Below are positions 22,826-34,061 of a DNA stretch of 64,000 bases, one piece after another. Both the position numbers and the translations under genes were made by a program. The notes beneath the pieces are model-generated. The model was not told the origin of the DNA and did not search any database. It saw only the letters and a program-made list of their open reading frames with translations. Source of the stretch: Salticus scenicus (taxonomy: Eukaryota; Arthropoda; Arachnida; Araneae; Salticidae); contig OZ005659.1 of NCBI GenBank assembly GCA_963930645.1, positions 157,418,034-157,482,033 on the forward strand, written 5' to 3'. Position 1 is the stretch's first letter; every line of letters begins with the position of its first letter.

Positions 22826-24178
22826 CAAGTAAACCTTCTCTCCTTTGATACCGGTTTTCCGGAAACCCATATATTTTCTGAAAGCTTATGTCACAAGTAT
22901 AAAAACTGTGAAATCTTAGGGGCAGAGGGACAAGCGTTTAGGAGATACAGGGCCCACAAAGTATCAGTAAAGTGTGTATAGAGAGACATATTCCCATAAA
23001 AACGTCTCTATTCCTTGTATGTTCCCGTATATTGCTGTCAAGTACTAACGTATTGTATGTCTTCTTCTTACATTGCTTCTTATTATATGGATACTATTAG
23101 TCATTGTGGTGGCCTTGGTCTCCCGATTCGGAACAAGTAATCGGTCACCGAACATCCAGGAATCGGAGATGATAAAACACATAATTATTCTCCTGGAAAA
23201 TGATATGGAGATTGTGGAAGGGATCCGGACTTTAGGATTTGCTAGAGGCGATGGAGAAAAACGGACGAGGATATGGACTTCGAAGATGATGGTGTCTATA
23301 AGGAACAGCAATGCTCGTCGCAACAGTCACAGTCTCCACTTCTGTCATGACATATTTTGGTCAAGTATGGCTAATGACAGGAAGAAAATTTTGCTTTTAG
23401 TGGATTCATGGTGTTCTAACAAAGATCATGCATTGTCTGCTTCCGAAGTACTTGATGGTAAAGTCCTACAAAAAGAATTGGTACCTGAAGGATGTACAGG
23501 AAAGATTTAGCCTCTGGATATTCATTTTTTCAGACACTAGAAATCTTTTGATCTTTACATAATGGAAACAATTATTATCGAGACACATGAGCACATCTGG
23601 CAGCGCGATAGTTTTCTGGCCCTGCAGTCTTTTTTCCCTATATCAGTTTAATGCTCCTCGTTTCAAGAACTTGATTAAGTATGCTTTTTATAAAAGCGGA
23701 TACTTGGACGACAAACCTGGAATGTGGATTGCGCCAATGGATTACTGCTTCAATTCATTGACAAATGATGAGTTTGCAAATGTGCGGCTATCGCTTTTGT
23801 AAAATGTGCCCATTGTGAACTGTCTTTCTGCCCGTCTCACTGTTTATTTGGTGAATTGTACATTGATTGTCTCTTGTAATGGACTTCATTTGAAGTCAGT
23901 AGCAAGTATCCCAACGTATACTGTTTCTTTTCAACGAGTTGTTTCTTCCTTTATAATGATACCTCCACCTTCTTACCATATTATTAGTTCATATAAATAC
24001 GTGAAACGAACATTTTAGCGACTTTTGGTGTCATCTTTCCAACATTTTATGTCCTATAACTCCTAAACGCTTATCCCTCTGCCCCTAATATTTCACAGTT
24101 TTTCTACTTGTGGCATAAGCTTTCAGAAAATATATAGGTTTCCGGAAAACCGGTATCAAAGGAGAGAAGGTTTACTTG
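22826..24178. mobile_element. Decayed DDE transposon with 126-bp terminal inverted repeats
   Basis: Inverted ends 22826-22951 and 24053-24178 open with CAAGTAAACCTTCTCTCC and continue through GATACCGGTTTTCCGG and GGGGCAGAGGGA with few mismatches. The interior encodes remains of a transposase. I could not define a target duplication with confidence. The close match between the ends suggests the element is not very old, although the gene is already broken. Confidence 0.78.
23073..23900 (+). pseudogene. Broken DDE-type transposase, C-terminal half
   Basis: The frame from 23073 is open for 145 codons. Its later part carries KKILLLVDSWCSN (candidate catalytic Asp, residue 111) and ends LVPEGCTGKI before a TAG at 23511-23513, after which the same frame reads PLDIHFFRH. 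The stop occupies the place of Gln in the expected TxxIQPLD-FF motif. A second frame at 23587-23802 (71 codons, shifted) contains NAPRFKNLIKYAFYKSGYLD and KPGMWIAPMDYCF. Downstream, in yet another frame, Cys/His pairs (CAHCELSFCPSHC) follow. From memory of the family, these features resemble a C-terminal region seen in transposases of arachnids and other arthropods; no database check was possible. The N-terminal part of the 145-codon frame is not recognisable. There is at least one nonsense change and one or two frameshifts, so it is non-functional. Confidence 0.6.
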
Positions 24179-25462
24179 TTGTTAGATTATTATTACACAC
24201 GTTTTAATTAATATAAATTTATTTTATGCATGTCTGAACTACGAAGCTATAAAGGGTAAGATACCTGCATCTAAACAGCAAAACAAAATGTCATAATAAT
24301 TTTTAACGTCAAAGTTGCTTTATTTTATCTGTTGGAAAATATTTTTATATAGGTATCAAGTCCCCTATTTTTCAAGGGAGACTAAATATCGAAATTTTTT
24401 TATTATTGTTTTCAGTTTATTTAACCTTCTAAAATAAATATGACAGATTCTTTAAGAAGAAAAGAAAAAAGAAACTGCAGATAAATCTTAATTGAGATTT
24501 GGAAAAGTTGACAGCTTTGTTGTTAAGAAAATGTACTAAACATTACGTTAATAGAATATTCTTTATTTTAAATCCATAATTATTAATTACAACATAGTAT
24601 TTATTTAATGGATGAACAAACACTCTGTTTTTTTTTTCTTTTCTTTTTTTTTTTCATGATATACAAGTATGTATTATAAGTTCTGTGCATTCTATGTCTA
24701 GTATACAAGGTACAATTTTAAAAGAGGTATGCACGCTAAAAATGTAAGATGTTTGTGCATCTTCATATTTATCTATGTATGCGTTTATTTCAATTAATAT
24801 TTGCATATAGTTGTGAATTGGATTACTGATTGCTACATAGATTAATTGATTGTCTAAATAAATTATTAATGCGTACATCCATTAGATTTCTATTAGTTTA
24901 TGCAAATTAGTATCTAACTGTATTGTCTTATTTGAAAAATAATGTATGCGATCTCAATTACTTTAGTATATAAAACAATTCACATAGAAAATAATTTATT
25001 TTGCATTTTACTTTTATGATAACGTTTGCAATTTGGCCAAACAAGAGTGATCTTTCCATAAGATGAATATTATGTTAAATTGTATTACCATATATTGTAA
25101 TCTATGGATATATGTATAATGTTACATGTACATAATATATAGCCTGCATCTATTAAAATATATAACAAGGTACTGGTATAAAATGTTTATAAAATAAACA
25201 TTTTTAGAGTGTCATATTGTATTTCTTACTTTAATTATAAACGTGCTGAAAGTATTTTAGAAAAAGAGAAAAGAAAGTATAATATAAAGTAAGTATTAAG
25301 AAAGTATATCTTCTTAATAATTTCAACCTTAATTTCAGGATACTTGCATTTCCAGCTTGAGCCACTCTGTTTGAGACTGTGATGCAATTGTTTGAAAATT
25401 GTATTAAGATCATGAAAATAAAATTCCATCGGATAATAAAACAACAACAATAATAAAAATCT
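24179..25462. other. AT-rich stretch without recognisable gene
   Basis: Poly-T at about 24626-24655; short AT-biased open frames only. Nothing assignable seen. Confidence 0.55.
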
Positions 25463-26467
25463 GGAGTGACTCCACTCGACTTTCCGAACATTGAGTAATT
25501 AACAGTTTTGTAGATAAAGTAAAGAAAGAGGAGTTGTTAAACAAACAAAAGAGAGAAAACCATAATAGAGTGTTTGAGTATTTTTTTCCATCTATTACAC
25601 GATGTTTTATTTAACGCTACTGAACTTTGGGCCCATAGATCATAATGGTAAAGAATTTTTCGTTGTGTCCCTGTAAAAACATATAAATGCTAAATTCACC
25701 AAAATGCTTATAATTAGTGCAACAGTGATTTATGATACTCATATAAATTTTCAGCTCAATTCAATAAGGCGTTTAGATGCTATCGTACTTTTAAAAATTT
25801 AGTCCCATAGGCCATAATGATAAAGAATTTTTCTTTGTGTCCCTGTAAAAAAACTGTAAGTGCTAGATTCACCAAAGTCTATACAGTTAGTTCAACTGTG
25901 ATCTATAACATGTGTACAAATTTTTTGCTCAGATTAATAAGGCGTTTAGGCGCTATCACACTTTTAAAAATTTGGCCCCATAGGCATAATGATAAAGAAT
26001 TATTCTTTGTGTCCCTGTAAAAAAACTATAAGTGCTAGATTCTCCAAAATCTATACAGATTGAGTATTTGTGACCTATAATATGTGTATAAATTTTTTGC
26101 TCAATTGAATAAGGCGTTTAGATGCTATCGCACTTTTAAGATTTTGCTCCCATAGGCCATAATGATAAAGAATTTTTCTTTGTGTCCCTGTAAAAAAACT
26201 ATAAGTGCTAGATTCACCAAAATCTATAGGGTTCGTACTATGGTGACTTACAATATGCGTACCAACTTTCAAGTTAATTGAACAAAGCGTTTAGACGCTA
26301 GCGTGTTCACTCACAGACATACACACATACACACACACATACATACATCATCGTAAAAATAGTGAAAACGGACTCAGGGGACCTCAAAACGTATAAAAAC
26401 GTCAAAATCTCGAATTCGGATTTTTGACATGATTACAATACTTTCTTCACTATAGTGTTCGGAAAGT
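25463..26467 (+). mobile_element. Helentron/DINE-1-like element, family C, with internal tandem array
   Basis: The 5' end is a small hairpin (GAGTG-ACT-CCACTC) followed by GACTTTCCGAACATT. The 3' end reads ACTTTCTTCACTATAG then TGTTCGGAAAGT, so ACTTTCCGAACA and TGTTCGGAAAGT are inverted ends. The core is a 173-bp tandem array. The region before the 3' end, with CAGACATACACAC and CTCAAAACGTATAAAAACGT, parallels family A (CTCAAAACGTGTAAATTCAT). The layout equals that of families A and G although the core differs. Confidence 0.65.
25621..26310 (+). repeat. Tandem array, four units of about 173 bp
   Basis: Unit landmark CATAATGATAAAGAATTTTT occurs at about 25639, 25812, 25986 and 26158, each followed by TTTGTGTCCCTGTAAAAA and AATAAGGCGTTTAGATGC. 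It forms the core of the element 25463-26467. Short open frames here are reads through the array. Confidence 0.88.
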
Positions 26468-26479
26468 AATAATGATAAT

Positions 26480-29400
26480 AAAGATAATTTTATACAAGTA
26501 AAAGAATAGATAAATAATTAACAAAATTTAAAATATTATGAAAGAAGATGAATTAATGAATTAATTAATTTATAATGATTGAACCTTTCTTTTAGAGTTG
26601 ATAGATTAAGTTATTTTTTATTTTTCGAAATTTTATGTTCCGTTATCTGGAAGACGGTTTTATTACACTTTTTTTCCATACAGTTTCGATATTTTTTATA
26701 TTCTGATTTTATATTACAGAAAAAACGATTACGCCAAACACTAGTTAGATTTAAAGAAAATTATTTTTTAATTGACGCCAAAGCCAAATAATCAATTTTT
26801 AGCGACATCTAACTTCAAGTTCCAAATTTATTTCAAGACATCTGAAATATCTTTCCAAAGTCATGTTATTTTTAATATAATACATTAGCGAGACTTTCGA
26901 TGTGTTTTTTAGTTATTTGAAACTTGTAAAAATTTATTTCAGTCTACTTTCTAGTCAAAAAAATGTTTAACCGAGTATTAAAAATGTGCTTTAATAGTCT
27001 ATTATACTAAATGTAGAAATAAAAGCTTCTTTAAAATAAGATTTATAGAAATTCCTTTTTATGTTTAATGATTCAGAAATCTTTTATTCAAGGTATAAAA
27101 GATATAAAACTTTGGCAAATTTCATGGGATACTTTAATTACCGAAAACATATTTTTAATTGTAGTATACTTCTGTATAAATGTACATTTCAAATATTTCT
27201 GTTCTAATTTTAAGTTAGAGGGAAAGGTAATTTACGTTAAAAACTGGTTAAATTTAAAGAAATGTATTTTAAAATTGACGTCAAAGCATTGCTATATTTT
27301 TTGCGTGTGTTTTATTATTGTGTCACCACTATTTTTAATTTTTTTTTTTTCTTGGAGGTTTAAATGATGTAATATTATTCTAAAAATTACTATTTTTAAG
27401 TAGTGGTGACAATAGAATAAAACGCATGTAAGAAAATAACAGCGTCAGAACAAAAAACGCAGCCTTATAAGACTTCTATTTCTTAATTCATTTTATTTCA
27501 TAATTCATTTCTCAACTTCATTTTCTTAATTCTTTACAAAAAATCTAAAATAATTTTCTGAAATCCTGTTATTTTCAATATCCATATACTAATGAGACTT
27601 TCAAAGCATTTAAAAAAAAAAAAAAAAAAAAAAAATCGAATTATTTTAATGCTTTGGGATTTTTTTTTTTTTTCGTGTTCTAATTATTAAAAAATTTGAA
27701 TGGTATATTTGATATGAACTTTAAGCTTTCCGTTTTGTTTTAAGTAAATTACCCTTTTAATATTTATCAGAGTGGAAATATTTTTATTTGAGAAGAAATT
27801 TGTAATGTTGTTAAGTAGGATTTACCTATTTTCATTTCATCAAATAATTAATAATTTAGAAGATTGCGATCATAGATGTATACCTATAACTGCCTTTTAA
27901 AATAGGATTTAATCCATTATCTAATGGCGATGCTTTGGAGTACCATTAAATTGAAAAGCGTATTGTTAAAAAAAAGGTCAAAGGTACTTGCTGAATAAAA
28001 CTTATATATCTCATTTTAATCTTAGTACATAACACTAGAAGCTACATGTAGCTATTTTTGTTCATGAGAGGAAACTATAGAGTGTTGTCGTTGTTTCTGA
28101 ATAACATTTTTGACGATTTTCAAGTGTGTTATAATTAATTCTTATATAATTTCAATAATCTACCATCAATATTTGGGGGGCAATATGAAGGACATATTTA
28201 AAAAAAAAAGATTTTGGTAAGTGTTTTTTTGTTTCCTTTATGTACTAATAATACACTACAGTGTCAACTCACTAAATTCTTACTCAATATCACAGGCCCA
28301 TCAACGGCCGAGAGTTTTTGTCCTCAAAGCTGGTAGATATGAGGTGTCAGGTTTGATCACACGTCACGCTCTTCAGCCTAACCATTCGGAGTTTCAGTGG
28401 TTTTTCTCCGAAACTTGCGTAAATACAGATTAGGACACCTTAGAATGACCACCACGGACGGCACTCTCCTTCAAGTCTAGGAACCTAGTGCAGTCATTCG
28501 GAATTGACCCTAACACCAACACTAAACAAGGGAAGGAGGTGATGTTTATAGATTTTATTGTTTATATCTTTAAAAAATATTCTTATGTAACTAAAAAATT
28601 CGAATTCAAATACATTTTTTATTCTATTTCATAATGTAATAGATAAAAGGTTACATGTATTTCTTTATTATGATTTCGGATATGTTTGATTCATGAAATA
28701 AAATTGTAGTAAAGTATGTTGAAAGCTTTAATAACTAAAAATATCTCTTCATTTTTAATATGAAAATTCTGTGAAAAGATGAATTTTAGCGTTATGTATT
28801 ATAATTTTATTATTATGTAGGAAAAATTCTCTACAGGAAACATCGGTTAAATTAAAAAAATAATTGTAATAATAATGAAAATTTACATGAGTTAAATAAT
28901 TAAATCTTTACGACTTCTAAATTCATTTTCTTAAATTAGATCGTGGTATCTAAAATATTTTCTAGAAATCACGTTATTTTGAATTCTAGTAGATTAACAA
29001 GTCTTTCGAAGGATTTTTCAGTTATTTAAAAAAATTTAATACTTCTTCCCTTCTGCGTTCTAGTTAAAGAAAGGTCTTAATGAAATATTTGAAATGCGAT
29101 TTAAGTAAGTTTTTTTGGTGTTATCTAAATTTCTTTTTTAGCAATAATCAGAGAGAAAATGATAAAATATCACATATTATTTCTAATTCTTTTGACTGGA
29201 AGTTGTCTATTATCGTTTAATGAATAAATAATTGAGTTAGTGGATTATAATGGGAACTTTTTTTTTTTTTTTTTTTAATAAGACTTAGCGGAATTACATG
29301 CTTGTTTATTTAGAGAGAGAAAAGAAAATATAAAATTTTAACAAAATTTGTAGAAATCTTTAATTACTGAAGACATGTTTTTATTTTTAACATTCTTATG

Positions 29401-29537
29401 TAAGGAAGTGGATTTTAGTATTTTATATTCTGTTTTTATACCAGAAAAAAAGGCCTTATGTGAAACATTGACTAAATTCAACAAAAGGTATTTAATTCTT
29501 TATTTACCGACGGTACATAAAAATACCATTAGTTAAA
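26480..29537 (+). repeat. Diverged long-period tandem repeat (about 650-670 bp monomer), tract 1
   Basis: Ordered landmarks recur here and in the tracts up to 62.2 kb: AAAATTGACGTCAGAGCCAA; AATCAATTTTGAACGACTTC; CTAAAATATTTTCCAGAAAC; GTAGATTAACGAGACTTTCA; TTCTAGTTAAATGAAA; then TTTCATCAAATAAATAAATA, GATTTAGAAT and a closing segment before the next TTGACGTC. Landmark TTGACGcC/TTGACGTC lies at about 26771 and 27271. Contains a T run at 29260-29276. No convincing coding sequence. Confidence 0.65.
28290..28545 (+). mobile_element. tRNA-derived SINE, copy 1
   Basis: The head resembles a type II tRNA 5' half: CGGCCGAGAGTTTTTGTC-CTCAAAGC with a box-A-like GGCCGAGAG, followed by GGTTTGATCAC, a box-B-like GTTTGATC. 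It continues through CACGCTCTTCAGCC and TTTCTCCGAAACTTGCGT to CTCCTTCAAGTCTAGGAACC and TAACACCAACAC. A second copy is at 47187-47447, so it is a dispersed family. Leu- or Ser-type tRNA ancestry is inferred from the head. Confidence 0.68.
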
Positions 29538-30338
29538 CTAGTTTGATGTGGCCAGCATAAGACTTTCTTCTATATAATTTTACACAAATTCAGGCAGTAG
29601 AAATTATTTATTAAATTACTATTTATTAAAATTATTTTCAATGATGAATGAAGACGATTTCTATCTCACAGAATAATAATTATAAATGTCGAAAAAGTCA
29701 ATTGTGTACCAACATCAGAAGAAATGCGTTTTATATTATTATTTTATTATTTGTAAAAAAAGGAAAAAGAAAATATCGATAACTTTCTTTTAAATTAATT
29801 ACATATCTATGGCTCTACCATTCCTTTTAAATGTATTGACGAGCTCTTTCGAAATACACACATATTGAAAACATCCCCCGCTTCCCGGTGGGGGTACTTT
29901 CTACAAGCTATGCCGCTATATACACAAACTTTTTTTCCCTAGTTTACTACTACTATTACCAATAATTCAAATTAATTTTACAATCGCTCGTTAAAAATAA
30001 CTCTCATTGTGGACATTTATACGAAATGTTTTCTTACACTGCCATTTTAAAAATTTAGAAAAATAAAGTGAGATCACAGCGCCACCTCTCGATCGATTGA
30101 ACCTTAAATCTAATCAGCTCTATTTTAAGTCACAATCCAACCAAATACCAAGTTTGGTTACATTTCGTTCGTTGGTTTGTGAGATACAACGTACAGAAAA
30201 TTTGTGTTGCAAACAAACAGAAATTTTCTAAAAACAATCAAATCGTGTTCAGGACATCGACATCTCAGAACGTGTAAATTCATCGAAAACTGGAGTTTGA
30301 AAATTTTCACGAATCCAATACTTTTTTCTTATATTTCT
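29538..30338 (+). mobile_element. Helentron/DINE-1-like element, family A copy 3
   Basis: 5' end CTAGTTTGATGTGGCCAGC then ATAAGACTTTCTTCTATA. Internal landmarks are ATGATGAATGAAGACGATTT, GCGCCACCTCTCGATCGATT and ATACCAAGTTTGGTTACATTTCG. 3' end GAATCCAATACTTTTTTCTT, where the right half of the terminal palindrome has decayed. Confidence 0.65.
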
Positions 30339-30421
30339 TACATTTAATTTTATACAAAGGGTATAAAATCGAATTTATGGAAGAAATGTCAAATATATTT
30401 ATAAGAATAGAACGTATATAC

Positions 30422-30829
30422 AATTTTTTATTAAAATCACACAATCAAATGATTGGGAAGAAAATCATATTGAAATTTAATTTTTTCTTTTATTAAAATC
30501 ACACAATCAAATGATTGGGAAGAAAATCATATTGAAATTTAATTTTTTCAATCATTTGATTGTGTGATTTTTAATAAAAAATTGTATTTCTTTCTCCCAT
30601 TGTTTAATGGTGTTTTCCATTACCTGCGGCTTATTTCTGTTGAGCTATCTAAATGATAGACCAGATGTTTCTGCCTAAAAGGTTGTCTGAGTGAGTAATG
30701 CCAGACCGATTGTCGGCCTGGATAGCTCAATTGGTTGAGCTTTGACCTTGTCAGTCAAAGATCCGGGGTTCGACTCCCGGTCCAGGTATTAATTTCACTC
30801 AGTCGGAAAAAAAAAATTAAATTTCAATA
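30422..30829 (+). mobile_element. 408-bp element carrying a tRNA-like sequence (copy 1)
   Basis: Flanked by the 13-bp duplication AGAACGTATATAC (30409-30421 and 30830-30842). Uninterrupted units of the surrounding 191-bp array show the empty site, so the ends are certain. The first 165 bp hold two direct 59-bp repeats (30428-30486, 30490-30548) and then an inverse of their start (30549-30586), forming a fold-back head. After about 120 bp of unique sequence comes an inverted pair (CTGAGTGAGTAATGCC at 30688 and GGTATTAATTTCACTCAG at 30785) enclosing a tRNA-like sequence. The tail AAATTAAATTTCAATA mirrors ATTGAAATTTAATTT of the head. Confidence 0.82.
30716..30787 (+). tRNA. tRNA-like sequence inside a mobile element
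   Basis: Cloverleaf: acceptor GCCTGGA/TCCAGGT, seven pairs counting one G-U; D arm GCTC-AATTGGTT-GAGC; anticodon arm TTGAC-CTTGTCA-GTCAA; T arm with TTCGACT loop and one mismatch in its stem. A strict 7-nt loop gives anticodon TGT (Thr) with an unusual C at position 37; a one-base shift would give GTC (Asp). Box A TAGCTCAATTGGT and box B GGTTCGACTCC are intact, so Pol III transcription is plausible. No CCA or terminator directly follows; a 10-base A run comes 18 bp later. It is part of the mobile element, not a stand-alone gene. Confidence 0.65.
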
Positions 30830-31970
30830 AGAACGTATATACTTTATTTAACGTCACTACAGAGCGCTAGACTTTATCTGAAGCCGCTTTTGTTCCATAA
30901 CAGATTTTATACAATGTTTTTTTCTGTTTTTTCTTGGTATTTTTCAAAACCTTTATGTACCTTATAATTAATTTCTGCATTACCTCAAGAATGTCCCATT
31001 AATCAAAGATATTTATAAGAATAGAATGTATACACTTTACTTAACGTCACTACAAAGCGCTAGACGTTACCTGTAGCCGCTTTTGTTCCATAAAAGATTT
31101 TATACAGTGCTCTTGCTGTTTTTTTTTTTTTTTTGGTATTTTTCAAGACCTTTATGTGTTTTATAATTAATTCATATATTACCTCAAGAAATAATCAAAG
31201 ACATTTATAAGAATAGAACGCATATACTTTACTTAACGTCACTACAAAGAGCTAGACGCTATCTGTAGTCGCTTTTCTTCCATAAAATATTTTATGCAGT
31301 GCTCTTGCTGTTTTTTCTTGGTATTTTTCATTATCTTTATGTGTGTTATATAATTAATTCCTATATTACCTCAAGAATCTCCCATTAATCAAAAACATTT
31401 ATAAGAATAGAACGTATATACTTTACTTAACGTCACCACAAAGCGCTAGACGTTACCTGTAGCCGCTTTTGTTCCATAAAAGATTTATACAGTGCTCTTG
31501 CTGCTTTTCTTAGTATTTTTCAAGATATTTATGTATCTTATAATTAATACCTGTATTACCTCAAGAAGCTCCCATTTATTAAAGATATTTATAAAAATAG
31601 AACGTATATACTTTACTTAATCTCACTACAAAGCGCTAGACGCTATGTGTAGCCGCTTTTGTTCCATAAAAGGTTTTATGCAGAGTTCTTGCTGTTTTTT
31701 CTTGGTATTTTTCAAGATATTTATGTATCTTATAACTAATTCTTATATTACCTCAAGAATCTCCCATTAATCAAAGACATTTATAATAATAGAACGTATG
31801 TATTTTACTTAATGTCACTACAAAGCGCTAGACGCTATCTGTAGTCACTTTTGTTCCATAAAAGATTTTATACAATGCTCTTGCTGTTTTTTCTTAGTAT
31901 TTTACAAGATCTTTATGTGTGTTAGAATTAATTCCTATATTACCTCAAGAATCTCCCATTAAGTTTAGAA

Positions 31971-32311
31971 AAAATATAAGGAACAGAAAAAGTAAATATT
32001 ATTTTACCCTTTCTTAAGGTCCAAGCGTCTTTTTAGTCTTCTATGTATTCGCGGTACACTAAAGAACCACATTACAAAATACTCCTTAATTACCCTGATG
32101 CGGTGATATGCATAATTTTTATTAACAATATCTTTAAAAATTACGCTTAAGTGACTAAAAAAAATACATTTCAAATAAATTTTTTGTCTGTTTCATAATA
32201 TGTTAGATAGAATTAAATCTGACATCAGAAATAAATAATTTTTTAACAACTTCTAAATATCCATTGTTAATTTATTTTATGACATCTAAGCTGTTAATTT
32301 ATTTTATGACA
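31971..32311. other. AT-rich spacer, partly 650-bp repeat
   Basis: Fragments such as AATATCTTTAAAAATTACG followed by AATACATTTCAAATAAAT resemble the sequence at 28560-28630. No gene seen. Confidence 0.45.
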
Positions 32312-32985
32312 CCATGTTTTTATTAACTTCGATTCTTGTTTGTTTGTTTGTAAAATACAAATCTTGCAATCGATTTTTAACCAACTTCCCGACTAGCTAG
32401 ACATTTGAAACTTTCAGAACACGATGAAAATGAATTTTTTAAATTACTTTTAGCCAACTATATCGGGTTCCTGCTGCCTTCGAAAGCGTTACCAGTACAA
32501 AGCTTGCAATCGAATTTTCACTAACTTTCGGACTAGCTAGACATTTGAAACTTTAAGGATAGCTCAGAACACGGTGACAATAGTTTTTTTTAATACTTTT
32601 AGTCAACTGTTTCAAGTCCCTACTGACTTCGGCAGCGTTTATATGATTCAAAAGAAAATTTATTTAACTAACTCCCGACTAGATAGACATTTGAAACTTT
32701 CAGAATAGTTCAGAACACGGTGAAAATGCATTTTTTAAGTATTTTTAACCAACTGTTTCAGGACTCTGCTGCGTTCGGCAGCGTTATTCGTACAAAGCTT
32801 GCAATTGATTTTTAACTAATTTCCCGGCTAGCTAGCCATTTGAAACTTTTATAATAGCTCAAAACACGATAACAATGATTTTTTTAAATACTTTTAGCCA
32901 ATTGATCCGGTTTCAACGCTGCCTTCGGTAGTGTTTATATGATTCAACAGAAAATTGAAAAATATGGTATATAAAAAGTTTTTTT
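32312..32985 (-). repeat. Element with about four 150-bp tandem units (copy 2, inverted)
   Basis: Reverse complement of 1-568. It begins ACCATGTTTTTATTAACTTC and ends TTGAAAAATATGGTATATAA. Units are marked by CTTGCAATCGATTTTTAAC, TTTGAAACTTTCAGAA and TGCTGCCTTCGGCAGCG. One end is more complete than in copy 1, so it helps set the boundaries. Confidence 0.78.
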
Positions 32986-32989
32986 TATC

Positions 32990-34045
32990 TTGTAATTATT
33001 TAGGAAATAACGTTATTTTTCGAACCTTTTATTATTATTATTTTGAACTTCTGAAACTTTATTTTCTTCTATGTTCTAATAAATGAAATTTTTAAAGAAA
33101 TAATTGAATTTCATGCTGAATATTTTAAAATTTTCCTCTTATTTCTCTTTAAATATACTCCTAGAAATTTTGTTAGAATACAAAGGAAATGCAACGAGTT
33201 AAATACAATATACAAAGTTAAGTAAACTTAATCAGGAATAAACTAGCTAAAACTGAAAGTAAATTTGCTTCGAAATTAAGAGAAATGTTATTTTATTCCT
33301 ATTCTAAAAAATGAAATATTATAACAGATTTCTCTGTTAAATTTTATTGTAGAAAATGCTGAAAAATATATATATGAATAAATGTTTTATTAATAAGCAA
33401 ATCAGTGAAAATTTAAATTATGGATAAATTTTAAATGTGAGAAAGTTGTGTAAAATCATTAAATAGTTTTGAATATTTCAAAATGCTAATTTAACTTTAA
33501 TCTGAGTTGTTTAAAGGAGATTATTTAAAATACAAAATAAAATTTTTAAAACTGCATGTAATGAAAAATAAAGCATTTAACTCTGTTTAATTCTTATTAT
33601 TTTAAACATTTCTCCTATTTTTTTCGTACTATTGGCAGGGAAATTTAAAATTTAAAACCGCTTCTGTTTTCTAAAATAAAATTTTTATTTTTATATTATA
33701 ACTTATATAAAACACGAATGTGTATACAAATGTTTACTGTACTGAAACTTCAATAGTGAAAATTCATAACTAAAATAGTTCTTTATTTGATCATTTTTAT
33801 TGCACCAATGTAAAAGTATGCAATTTTATATTCATAGACGTGACATTTTTGTTTGTATGTTCTACAACACGAAATCGATTTTACATCAGGGAGTATTGTT
33901 ATTTTGCATATGGGTTCAAATTTGAAATTTTGCCAAAGCGAATGTTTATTTTTACAGATATAACAATTTATTCTGAGTCTGGAATTTTTTAAAGTGCTTT
34001 GTTACATATGTCTAAAATATTTACACATGAGGGATTAAAAATAGA
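32990..34045 (+). repeat. Long dispersed repeat D, second locus
   Basis: Collinear with 18960-20043 and 22262-22790. The shared order suggests one long parent element or segmental repeat into which family A copy 2 inserted at the first locus. Confidence 0.55.
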
Positions 34046-34061
34046 TGATTGTCGAATTTCT

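Larger units (their letters stand above)
30375..31970 (+). repeat. Tandem array, about six units of 191 bp
   Basis: Landmark AGAATAGAACGTATATACTT recurs at about 30405/30831 (split by an insertion), 31018, 31211, 31404, 31594 and 31787. Each unit then reads CACTACAAAGCGCTAGACG, GCCGCTTTTGTTCCATAAAA, GCTCTTGCTGTTTTTTCTTG and ATTACCTCAAGAATCTCCCA. Identity is high, so this array is young compared with the 650-bp repeat. Confidence 0.9.

Noticed and set aside
23045..23323. 92-codon minus-strand frame opposite the transposase remnant
   Set aside because: It is the shadow of the plus-strand frame, which has the recognisable transposase motifs.
27068..27367. 99-codon plus-strand frame in the long tandem repeat
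   Set aside because: Equivalent positions in other monomers are not open, and the composition follows the AT-rich repeat.
30716..30787. Annotation as a normal cellular tRNA gene
   Set aside because: The sequence lies inside a mobile element with target duplications, position 37 is atypical, and the anticodon is ambiguous; only tRNA-like is justified.
30375..31970. Regularly spaced repeats that might suggest a CRISPR array
   Set aside because: The whole 191-bp unit is repeated; there are no short repeats with unique spacers, and the context is eukaryotic.
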